Program-made: the position numbers and the translations under genes
Origin: Oppiella nova
Lineage: Eukaryota; Arthropoda; Arachnida; Sarcoptiformes; Oppiidae
Reading direction: 5' to 3'
Assembly (NCBI GenBank): GCA_905397405.1
Contig: CAJPVJ010000326.1
Coordinates: 1 to 28,150 of the forward strand
DNA length: 28,150 bases
Part shown: positions 11,197 through 21,025 of the stretch, piece by piece
Numbering within the stretch: position 1 is the stretch's first letter
Layout of the letters: the number at the start of each line of letters is the position of its first letter
The notes under the pieces: model-generated
The model's database searches: none
What the model was told of the DNA's origin: nothing
What the model saw: only the letters and a program-made list of their open reading frames with translations

Positions 11197-11316
11197 AATA
11201 TTTAGCAGCAGCTGCTGGCCATCGGCGTCCACCTCCGCGTCCACGCCATCCACGGAGCACATGAACCCACTGTCCAGCGATGGGTTGTCCGACAGTTCAC
11301 TACTCGTGTCGCACAT
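11197..11316 (-). CDS. Candidate first coding exon of TENT5 (exon A)
   Basis: The 129 bp between the two long repeats (11,204-11,332) is abruptly GC-rich. On the minus strand it gives an ATG (11,316, G at -3) followed by an open frame of 40 codons starting MCDTSSELSDNPSLDSG, acidic and Ser-rich, then VDGVDAEVDADGQQLL. The codon use resembles the TENT5 exon. An in-frame TAG lies upstream within R2, so the frame starts here. A possible donor (ATT|GTATCA, 11,196-11,195) ends the exon in phase 0, and a second candidate (TTT|GTTTGA) is also phase 0. The acceptor before the main exon (TTTAG|AAAGCG, exon from 9626) is phase 0 too, so joining keeps the frame and gives a 588 aa protein. The last seven exon bases belong to R1. 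The donor is weak, and I know of no family motif for this N-terminus, so the link is inferred from position, strand, phase and composition. Confidence 0.5.
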
Positions 11317-11738
11317 ATCGACGCGAAAGATGAGCTTTTCAGGCGAAAGTCTGTCACAAAACTACTGCAAAAACTTTTAGTGAATATATAGTCTTGTTAT
11401 TAGTTATTAGTTATTATTATTATTATATGTCTTATTGCCGATGACTGCGGTGACCGTTATGGGCGTTAGTAGTGGTAGTGGTAGTGGTGTGTCTTGAGTG
11501 GCAAATAACGGCTTAATTTAGATGACTATTAAGAGATAGAGTAGTGTTTGAAGCGATGGCACGACTAATACAACTCAACACAACTACTGAACACTGGGAC
11601 ACAACTCACGACTGACTACACATGAAATACAGACAACACTTTTTCCATAGCACTGAGAGTCTAAGCTTTTACACAACAGTCAGACGCAGTGCAGTGTAGG
11701 CTATGCGACGGCTTGAGTGTCGACTCGAGTCCACTATA

Positions 11739-11760
11739 AGAGTGAGAGTGAGAGCGAGAG
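11739..11760 (-). promoter_or_regulatory. GAGA-type cluster in R2, candidate promoter element
   Basis: This is the R2 counterpart of the R1 cluster, about 420 nt upstream of the exon A ATG on the minus strand. On the minus strand it is followed by TCTCAGTGC (around 11,650), an initiator-like match. If exon A is the true start exon, this copy would be the functional promoter region. Confidence 0.28.
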
Positions 11761-11915
11761 TGCAGTAGTAGTGGTGAGTGAATAGTGTTGTGTCTGGGGT
11801 TGAGACTACACTTCATGCTCACACTTGTGCTCAACTAATACTGTACTACTTGTTAGGCCTGTGCTGTGCTGTTGCCGCACATACACTCTCTCCCATACCT
11901 CTATGAACGCATAGC

Positions 11916-11945
11916 ACTCTCTCTCTCTCCCTCTCTCTCCCTCTA
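11916..11945. repeat. CT-rich simple repeat within R2
   Basis: This is the counterpart of the R1 array. It has a longer pure CT run before the CCCTCTCTCTCC part. Confidence 0.7.
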
Positions 11946-12901
11946 TCCACCCAATCGTGTTAGCACTGGAAGGCCAACCTCGCAATCTATGCCACCACTA
12001 CCTCTACATTGCAGTACCAGTGCTCGTGTATAAAGTACGTGACAGGGGGTCGAGTGGGGGGGTGTATACTAGAAGGGGCACTGTATGTAAACTTTGATAT
12101 ATGTGTGAATTGCGGGCACCGGATGGTCACAACTAGTAGACGATACGAATGCGGAATGGGATCCAGAATTTGAGCACTAATTGAATGCTATTTTGAATTT
12201 CCATTTGAATGTCACAGCAATTCCTAACACACTGTTTGCATGCATACACTGTACAGCCCTTCCCCACAACACAGCATCCAGAATATCCTTCCTCTGGAAA
12301 AATATCAACTGCCGGTGAATACACTATTTTCTGCGCTACCAGTGCTCTCAGCGAATATACGATATATTTATTACTATATCAATGAATTTTGTTAAGAAAT
12401 ATATAAATTGTTTTTTGTTTTTTCCTATTCAATACAATGTATTAAAAGTTTACTATTAGATAAGAATATATACGTAAACTTGCAGTAATTCTCGTTTATT
12501 ATGTATAAGCTAATGATATGTATTCTGTATAGAGGTATAAAATTGTTATTAATTGTATTATGGCTTATGATTAGTGTATGAATATATCGCTAAATCTCTT
12601 TCTCACACTTTCTTATCGTATTTACTAAAAATAAGCTCACATTTAGGCGTCTATTACGCGAGCAAAATGGGTGTCCTTACGGGACCATCACTTTTAAGAC
12701 AGTTATCAAAACAGTTAACATATTTGTGTTTAATTTATTTCGTATAATATATTACATTTGATTTAGTGTACGGCTATATCTGTCGGTATCTATTTTCGCT
12801 GATAGTTATTTTATAATGAATGCTCAAAATTCTTTATTCATACGCTATTACACAATATTTGGACAAAAAAATCTAATCAAACAAATAGTGATACAATATT
12901 T

Positions 12902-13541
12902 CTAAACAGTATTTCTCTGAACATTCAGTTCGCGAGTACAGAAATCGACACATTTTTGCTAATCAAACATTAAGGTCTAATTTATTTGAATCAAAAAAAA
13001 AGACTCTCGATTCTGTACAAGTGAACTCAAAAAAAAACAGCAAACTATTAACTATTACATAAAACTCGTGAATGAATGAGTGGTGATTGTAGGGGAGAGA
13101 AAAGTATGGCAAGTATTTCAAAGTCAAACTCTCTATTGTGAGTTTGTAGTACAGGCTTTTGTACGGCACAGGAATTTCAATGAAAATTACATTTAATTAA
13201 ATGTAAAATGTATTGAGTTGTGAGCGAATGCTCGGCAAACATATGGAATATTCTGGAGTAGAGTCGAGACAAACACTAGAAATAAATACAACTTCTTTCT
13301 GAGGCTAAGTATAGACTCTAGAGAATCGCTTAAGTCTAGTCTTACCAACCATTCAAACCATTCATACTACTGGTGATAATAAGCACCGGCATAGCAACCA
13401 ACATGACGTAACTATATTTGATCGACTTTTTCGCAGTCATCATAATATATTTGCCCACATCTTGTGAATCGATCCGATGGTTACGTCTTTGTGATCATAA
13501 ATAACACATTTTTAACTAAATTTTACGCTTTTGTTTGTTTT
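12902..13541. other. Unique spacer with a less AT-rich island
   Basis: This DNA is not part of either duplication. From about 13,261 to 13,500 it is noticeably less AT-rich and contains CTCTAGAG (palindrome), TGACGTAA (bZIP/CRE-like, near 13,404) and the small minus-strand ORF with splice donor listed separately. It may hold an upstream exon or enhancer of the minus-strand gene. The rest (12,902-13,260) shows nothing I can name. Confidence 0.3.
13346..13443 (-). other. Candidate small exon or ORF with strong splice donor
   Basis: On the minus strand an ATG pair (13,443-13,438) opens a frame reading MMTAKKSIK, then a hydrophobic stretch YVMLVAMPVLIITSS, then MNGLNG. It reaches TTG|GTAAGA, a near-consensus 5' splice site, with the GT at 13,345-13,344. 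Unspliced, the frame stops at the TAA inside the donor. The positively charged start plus hydrophobic core resembles a signal peptide or signal anchor. It could be a first exon of an unrecognised secreted or membrane protein, an upstream exon of TENT5 transcripts, or chance. I do not recognise a family. Confidence 0.22.
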
Positions 13542-14137
13542 ACAGATTTTGTGACTTTTATTTTCATTAATTCTCTCTCTATGTATAATCAGTGATATAT
13601 GATATAAGTATCACTTAATTCACATAATATGGCAATTGTTTAGTTGTGTCAGCAATAGATATGAGATTGCCATACGTGTGTAGTGTTTGTGTGTATTCTA
13701 TACGGCATTGGAAAAGTTTTTAAATCTCTTATGCTTTATAAATTCTGCTATTATTTTATTCATTTATCATTCAATTTTGTAGATATAAACATATTTACAA
13801 TCGGTTATATAAGTTATATTATAGCATACACCCGTATTCATGTAACTAAAATCTGAATCGAGAATATATTTGACAGAATATATACAAACATATTGTGTTC
13901 AATGAATAGTGAGAGCACTTGTATGATATGCACTCAATTTAAAATTGATGACTTTCACTGAAACACACATAATCGTACAAATTGTCATAAAATACACACA
14001 CATCTACAGTACCGTACATAATGTACTAGAACTATTATTTTAAATCTGTTATTGTTATATAAATTGACTTTTATTTGACAGCAAAATCAATAAATGAACA
14101 TTAATGCCAGTGAGAGATAAACGCGAATAATTAATTA
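13542..14137. repeat. Tandem duplication, first unit (about 596 bp)
   Basis: The unit begins ACAGATTTTGTGACTTTTATTTTC and ends ACGCGAATAATTAATT. It is followed directly by a second copy in the same orientation. Differences are few: GATTGCCATAC versus GATTTTCATAC, small CA-dinucleotide changes, and a block of about 19 bases present only in the second unit. No open frame is shared, so the unit appears non-coding. Confidence 0.95.
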
Positions 14138-14747
14138 ACAGATTTTGTGACTTTTATTTTCATTAATTCTCTCTCTATGTATAATCAGTGATATATGATA
14201 TAAGTATCACTTAATTCACATAATATGGCAATTGTTTAGTTGTGTCAGCAATAGATATGAGATTTTCATACGTGTGTAGTGTTTGTGTGTATTCTATACG
14301 GCATTGGAAAAGTTTTTAAATCTCTTATGCTTTACAAATTCTGCTATTATTTTATTCATTTATCATTCAATTTTGTACATATAAACATATTTACAATCGG
14401 TTATATAAGTTATATTATAGCATACACCCGTATTCATGTAACTCAAATCTGAATCGAGAATATATTTGACAGAATATATACAAACATATTGTGTTCAATG
14501 AATAGTGAGAGCACTTGTATGATATGCACTCAATTTAAAATTGATGACTTTCACTGAAACACACACATAATCGTACAAATTGTCATAAAATACACACATC
14601 TACTGTACCACTGTATACTCTACCGTACATAATGTACTAGAACTATTATTTTAAATCTGTTATTGTTATATAAATTGACTTTTATTTGACAGCAAAATCA
14701 ATAAATGAACATTAATGCCAGTGAGAGATAAACGCGAATAATTAATT
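14138..14747. repeat. Tandem duplication, second unit (about 610 bp)
   Basis: This is the head-to-tail copy of 13,542-14,137. It carries an extra TACCACTGTATACTC-type block near 14,605-14,625, next to a similar GTACCGTAC sequence, which looks like local slippage. The near-identity implies a recent event or an assembly artefact of two alleles. Confidence 0.95.
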
Positions 14748-16751
14748 GATTTGTTTTTATTTAGACGTCGACTGTTCAATAATACATGAATGAGAAAGTA
14801 GAGGAGAAACTTATGATTAGTATAAATCTCGTGGCATTAAATACCAAATATAGCTCGCATGAGAAATAATGGTCATAATATTTGCTGATATACTGTAGCT
14901 GTACATACTTTATTACATAAATATTACATAAAAAGCATTACACAAAAACAATTACTTTGAGCAAACATTCCGATAGCTGTAGCGCTAGTATAGTATATTA
15001 GTTGTGGTTTTAAAGGTCACTATTTAGACCTAAACAATGCGCGCATTAAATCTAATTCAGTATTGTGTTACGTAATGTCATTCATAAAACCAGCGCTTTT
15101 CAAAGGTTTTAATGAATTATATTCTTAGCATAAGAGTAGACGTCAAAGTATAATATTAATAAAATATGAGGCTATTATTAGCCAACAGTTATTGAACACA
15201 AAAAATGTATTCTACACAATTGTTTGTTTAGCTATTATTATACAACATTTCGTATAACATATTGTTTTATAATTGTTATGTTGCAATAGATGTTACGCTA
15301 ATAATATTTACCTAATTTTCTGTTAATTTAATACAAATTTTCAGAACAGATATCAAACAGATTGTTTTAATGTACAGTATAATATATTGTACTTTTTAAT
15401 AGTGTATTAAATTTTATGTTTTCATATTTATATTTGTTGGTGTGTTCGCACAAATGTTTAGTCATTGAGTTGTAAATTAACTTATTAATTATATAATTTT
15501 ATTGTTTTGTTTTCATATAACGCACATTACAAACATTAATTGACACTAATACTGTCAAGACCAAGTGGTTAAAGGTTTAAATAAAAAAGTATCCTATCTG
15601 TAGTGATAAATAATATGATGCCATTCTGTATATACAAGTATTTTATTTAAAAATGCTGTATAATCTTGATATCGATTCTTATGTTACAATTTCTTGGAAA
15701 TAAAATTATATTAAATTGAAGTCGAAATGAAAATCTCTTTTTTGTGGCGAAATGATAAACAAGAGTCAAATAAAATAACAACAAATATATTACTTTTTTT
15801 TCTCTCTCTAGAAATGAATGCTATTTAAAGAAGGCTTAGAATAAGTTATAAGTTATACGGAAAAGAAGTTTTGGTTTTTCTAGTGTTAGGGTTTCTTTTG
15901 ATGTTAAACCATAAAATAGTTTCTCATTTCTTGTGACCAAAATAGAAATGTATATAAAAGTATAAATTGAATATAAGTTTAATTTAAATTTAAACAAAAT
16001 TAAAAACAACAAAAATTTATTTTCCTTCGCTAACAATAACACACACAAGTCCTATGCCTATTGAATAGGATATGAAAATTGCATGAGATTTCATAATAAG
16101 GCTATACTTAATGAATAATAATTATTGCTTTTGGAGTTTAACGTTGGAAAAGTCATACGGAAGGAACAGTATTGAGTGGGAATTGGGTGAGCCTTTTGGT
16201 GTAGGTGTGAAATACTCTGTCAAAAGATTAAGTATTGAACACAAAAATCTCTTTTACTTAAGCGATTGATAGAGTATACATCAAAACCAAATCAAATACA
16301 GTGTTGTATAATAGAAAACAAAAGCCGAGAATTTGAGTCAAGAATTAACATAATATTAAAAACGAGTGATAGGTTTTCACATGTGATAAACACCTGACAA
16401 ATCGGTAGGCGCTCACTCGTATATCATTATCATTCACACGGTTAACTCACAGACAAACAATAGGACAGGTAGGTATTATGTGACTTTTGTCAACTGGTGT
16501 AACAGATTAACAACTAATATATCGCTTAGTAAATCATTAATTAATTTGAAAATTAGTTTTTATAAATAGGATTTCAAAGCCTTAATAGCGAAGGACATTA
16601 TGAAATAGTTTACAGAATACATATTGAGTGCACAGAAAAATGTTTGAAAAATATGTGGAAAACATTCAACCCTTCAAAATGTGTAAAACATATTTTTGGT
16701 GAAAATTTATTAATGAAAACAAAGTGTAAAATGAAAATAAATAAATATGAG

Positions 16752-16753
<2 letters not shown>

Positions 16754-16790
<37 letters not shown>
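16754..16790. repeat. (GA)n microsatellite
   Basis: This is an uninterrupted GA array of 37 bases. The open frames that cross it on either strand owe their length to the repeat (Arg-Glu or Leu-Ser runs) and are not genes. Confidence 0.95.
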
Positions 16791-16791
<1 letters not shown>

Positions 16792-17178
16792 AACTAAATA
16801 AGATAGCAATCAACAGATTGTCGGCTCTGAGAGCTGTCGGAAATGGAGTTTTTTGTGGTTCAGTTGAATGACCAAAAGAGTTATGAATGAATGTATGAAT
16901 TAATTAACAAAATTCATACAAATTTACGACATATAGTAGTTTCGCCTCATTTGACTCATGTTATCAGCAATTTTGTTGTCAACATATTGTCCGTCAAAAT
17001 TATGGACACAGTTTGAGTGTGTTTTTCATGAAAAATAAAGTCAAAGGAAAAGGCAATCATTAATTTAATTTGCGAGAAAAAATGGGTCTTCACTTGAATA
17101 GTAGAATAGTTGTCATTAGGTTTTCCTTTAAGATAATGAGTTCTGACTCTAACAGTGAGCTTTAAATGAAGATCTATT

Positions 17179-17198
17179 TCTCTCTCTCTCTCTCTCTC
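17179..17198. repeat. (TC)n microsatellite
   Basis: This is a 20-base TC array followed by GCCCTCTCAG. It is one of only two long arrays in the right half with CT on the plus strand. Confidence 0.9.
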
Positions 17199-19960
17199 GC
17201 CCTCTCAGCTCATAAATAAGTATCTCTTCCTCAACAGAAAAACCAATATTTTTATACATTTTATACACACATTAGCCTTAAAATTGTGTGAATAGCACAA
17301 CACTGTAAGAATGAAAACATTAAAATGAATTTTTTGAGTGAATTTATTGCTCACAACAAGCAGATTATTATCGACATATCATATTCATAAACAGCACACA
17401 TTTTTGTTATAAAGAATATTATATTTTTCATTAATTTTATTAGCGATAAATATCTTTCATATTATTTGGAAAATTAGAAAATAAGGATAAGACGAGTACT
17501 AGTTTCTTATACATACAACTAATACTGTTTTATATCCTTATATACGGTATCATACTTTTATATAAATTATAATCATTTTGGAGTATTAAATCCAGACATA
17601 GATATCATACAAACATAATGCTAAGTCGTTTTGGTTAATTAAAATTTAATTTATTTGTGTTTTCTATTCGTATACAAAAAATACAAACACAGAAAAATAT
17701 AGAAACTTTGAGCTCATGTTTAATTTATAGCTCAAACACTAAAAAATAATAATTTCTTTTTTATTAAATATAATGACTAACAGTATATAATGAGAATTAA
17801 GTTAAATAGCAAATGCTTATGAAGTAATTAATTGCGCCAATGATTACATGAATTGATTATTGGATTGAGAATTAAATACAATTTGAAACACAAAAAGCAA
17901 AACAAATAAAAAAGTTTTTGTTATAAAGAGGAAGACTGGATATAATGGCTATGAATGGGAGTTAAGTGTTAGTCGTCTTTCATAATGTGTTTTCTGTGAG
18001 GAAAACATAATTTATTTAAATAATAAATAAATAATAAAATATATATACTGAAAGCTATTATGTTATGCGGCGATTAAATTTAATTAAAAATTCAATTCAA
18101 TTATCCAAACACTAATAATTGTAAATTATTTTAAATGTTTAATATTGTATATAAATACTGCGAGCGTTGAATAAATTATTTAAATATTTTTAATGTGAAG
18201 TAATTTTATCGCAGTTTTTGTGTTGTTGTTAATTGAATTTCACTCCAATTTCGCACACAATAGTAATAAGTTATGTATGTTTTATATAATTGACAGCCAG
18301 TTATATGACTGATTGCTGGATATTAATATTGAGTACAATCTTTATTCATCTAAATACATTTTTATTATTTATTGCATTATAAGTACACCACTTTTAATGA
18401 GTTAAAATAAAAGTAATAACTGCATGACATGTCTTATTATCAGAAAGTCAAAATAAAAAATATTTGTAAAACAATTAATTTGTAATATGTAATAAAAAAT
18501 AAAATTTAGATATCATAGTCTTTGTATGCGATACGATTGAAATCATTGAAATATAATACACTATAAGAATAAAAATAATGAAATTCTTCATCGTAATTTT
18601 ATTTTTCATATAAAACATATTTATACTCAAGAATTTGTTATTATCCTACGCTATCCTATGCAACAGTACCACACATACTGTTCCTAAACCTACGGTTCCT
18701 TTCTATGATTGACGTTTAACTACTTGTTATGAATTGTAGCGACAATTATATTGTATTGACATTTATTTCTCAAATTAAATACATTTCCTGTGCGATGAAC
18801 TCTTTGTGAGGAATTCATCAAATATGATATATTATCGTCTATAAGTAGTCGTCATATTAATACACTGTATATTTTAAAATGGTACTATGTAAAAAATATG
18901 TTTAATAAGCATTTGTTAGATATTATATTGTAAGTTTTCTTAACATAGCAATCGTTTCAATGATTATAATTATTGTCTTAAGCACACAATTCATGCAATT
19001 CTGGCGAATATAACATATAAATTGTTTATATCCTTAATATATTCATAACAGTTATATCTTAAGAGTGCAGACAAGGAATGAAAACTAAAAACAAAATCCA
19101 TTATAAGTTATATGAAATGTGTTTATATAAGAAAATACGGAGCAATGAAATGAATGCAATAATTTATTTTGATAGTCTCATAGCCAGCACACAAGTGCGA
19201 GCACATAGTTTGCATAATATTAATATTATTCTTTAATTCTGTGTCTTTTTTTTGTTACTTTTTCTATTTGTTCCCATTTTTCGACTTAAGAAACACCAGA
19301 AGTCTGTCTCGAAAATTCATATTCAAATGAAATTGTTATTTAACTTTATCTGGTGTTTGTTATTAAACTATTGTAAACAGCATTTATATTTATCGTAAAA
19401 ATTTTATACAGTTTATTCAGTGAACTCAATAAATGGTTTTTGAGTAAATACAACAAAAGTCTAGAAAGTGATTAAATAATATAATAATCATAATCTTTGC
19501 TCTTTAGACGACTGGTATCCTCTAAATCAGGAAAACCTTTTGTCAATGTTTGAGCTTAAAAGTCGAGATGATATGAATCGGTAATACTAGAGACAAATCG
19601 TAATAAATGGGAAATTCATACCAAAAGTACAACTAAATAAGCAATTATTATGATGGCATGTAATCACTGTAGACATCGCTATTGGAAAAGTTTGCAATAA
19701 ATTGCATTTATATAAGTTATATAAACAGCGCATACCGTTACCAGTAAAATGCAATAACTTTTTGGCTATAAAACATATATTATAAAAATATTTCCTTAGT
19801 TTTATTGTTGTAATAATTAATTTTCAAATAAATTAACCGCAGAATGGATTACAAGTGAATCTTATTTTATTAACTTTCCAATGAGTCATAAATAATCAGT
19901 CGTTTTGATCTATAATTATATGAGAAATGGTATTATATTTTAGTTTAGAGCCAAAACTGG

Positions 19961-19962
<2 letters not shown>

Positions 19963-20000
<38 letters not shown>
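19963..20000. repeat. (GA)n microsatellite
   Basis: This is an uninterrupted GA array of 38 bases preceded by CTGGGG. On the minus strand it reads as a long pyrimidine tract ending CCCCCAG, which mimics a splice acceptor, but stops follow at once. Confidence 0.95.
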
Positions 20001-20002
<2 letters not shown>

Positions 20003-20888
20003 TTCACTAAATTAATTGTGCAGTGATTTGAATATTTGATGACTGAATTGCATATGAATTTCGCGAAAATCATTTAGATTTGCAGCGAAATTAATGAACA
20101 AAAAATTCATTTTTGTTAACAAAATAAATATTTTTTTGCAATTATCACTGAAAATTAGCGATAAGTTATGGGTTTGCCAACAAACATAGCCAGGACTGTC
20201 ACATATTGGGGGAGCAGTCGATTTGGACAGCTGTCATAAAATGCCGATAATTTTTGGCTAATAATATGAATATTTAGGAATAGTTTTAGGATTTTTCCGA
20301 ACCATTCATTTGATGAATAGATACAAGAATTTTGGGGAAATTTTATTTATGTCAATAAAATGATGGCATAATTGGTTTTATAATAACATTCAGTGCACCG
20401 CTTTTTATGAGGGATATTCTGTAAACAAATAATATCTTTATTACAAATGATTACAAATGAAGTGTATTTTTGAAAAAATTAGTGCAAATGCTTGACAAAC
20501 ATCCAGAACTTAAGTAAATGTTAAGAATTTTGTGTATTTATCAATTCAAAGCTAATATTTAATATTAATATCATATCTGAATGTATTAAGCGATTGGTAG
20601 AGAAACTTATAACTTATTTAAACAGTAATTATAATGCATTTGAAAAGTTGTGATTAACCATAAATGCGATCATAAAAGTGCTATTTTGTCGTGTATGCAT
20701 AACATTTTATGAATAGATTTATGTAGTTTTATAGTTTTGACTTGATTTAATTTTAATTAAAAGAAATAAACAATAAAAATTTATGAGATTTTTGAGTAAT
20801 TTATACCAAATTATTAGGAGGAAAGTATTCTATTTTTGAATTTTTTCATTTTAATCAAAAATATTAGATTAACATCTGTTTAATGAAC

Positions 20889-20890
<2 letters not shown>

Positions 20891-20924
<34 letters not shown>
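20891..20924. repeat. (GA)n microsatellite
   Basis: This is an uninterrupted GA array of 34 bases, followed directly by a GC-richer island with a short ORF. Confidence 0.95.
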
Positions 20925-20926
<2 letters not shown>

Positions 20927-21025
20927 ATGAAAGAGCATATTCTGGTGAATGAGGCCGAGCCTGAGAGAGATCCAGAATATCTCGAGCTTAGAGCTGGTGT
21001 GCGGGTCAGGGTCAACCAGTTTTAA
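20927..21025 (+). other. Short ORF (32 aa) in a GC-rich island beside a GA array
   Basis: The ATG two bases after the GA array opens 32 codons reading MKEHILVNEAEPERDPEYLE and then LRAGVRVRVNQF, ending at TAA. The island is clearly richer in G and C than its surroundings and the peptide has a protein-like, charged composition. I recognise no family, and no good splice sites bracket it. It may be a hidden exon, a remnant, or a regulatory island read by chance. Confidence 0.15.

Larger units (their letters stand above)
9631..11203. repeat. Long direct repeat, copy R1 (1,573 bp)
   Basis: This copy matches 11,333-12,901 from end to end in the same orientation, with a few dozen substitutions and about ten small indels. 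Examples: GTCAGTC versus GTCTGTC near the left end, a 4-base TATA insertion in R2, and an 11-base difference near 9,990. Identity begins at AGCTTTTCAGGCGAAAG and ends at GATACAATATTT; both flanks are unrelated beyond these points. Indels break every open frame between the copies, so the repeat is non-coding. Relative to the minus-strand TENT5 gene it lies immediately upstream of the main exon and fills nearly the whole putative intron. It contains a GAGA-type cluster and an ATG-free stretch, fitting a duplicated promoter and leader. It lacks LTR-like ends. Confidence 0.95.
11333..12901. repeat. Long direct repeat, copy R2 (1,569 bp)
   Basis: This is the second copy of the 1.57 kb direct repeat, same orientation as R1. 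On the minus strand it ends 17 nt before the ATG of candidate exon A. The last 304 nt before that ATG contain no other ATG, consistent with a 5' leader. At the exon-A side R2 lacks the TTAG acceptor bases that follow R1, having CATC instead. R1 and R2 therefore differ exactly where R1 would be spliced out. The GAGA cluster recurs at 11,739-11,760. Confidence 0.95.

Noticed and set aside
10478-12324. Frames at 10,478-10,672 (plus, R1) and 12,133-12,324 (minus, R2)
   Set aside because: Each is long in only one repeat copy, is affected by a one-base A-run difference, and starts at a non-ATG codon.
9631-12901. R1 and R2 as LTRs of a retrotransposon
   Set aside because: Only 129 bp lie between them, with no reverse transcriptase, integrase, primer site or polypurine tract, and the repeat ends lack TG...CA.
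16413-16468. Possible internal exon ending at ACAG|GTAGGT
   Set aside because: The donor looks good and about 20 codons are open, but such a short open run is likely by chance, and the upstream acceptor is weak.
16644-16871. Frames crossing GA arrays (16,610-16,871 on both strands; 25,161-25,361)
   Set aside because: Their length comes from the dinucleotide repeat, which has no stops in any frame. Flanking residues look like random AT-rich translation.
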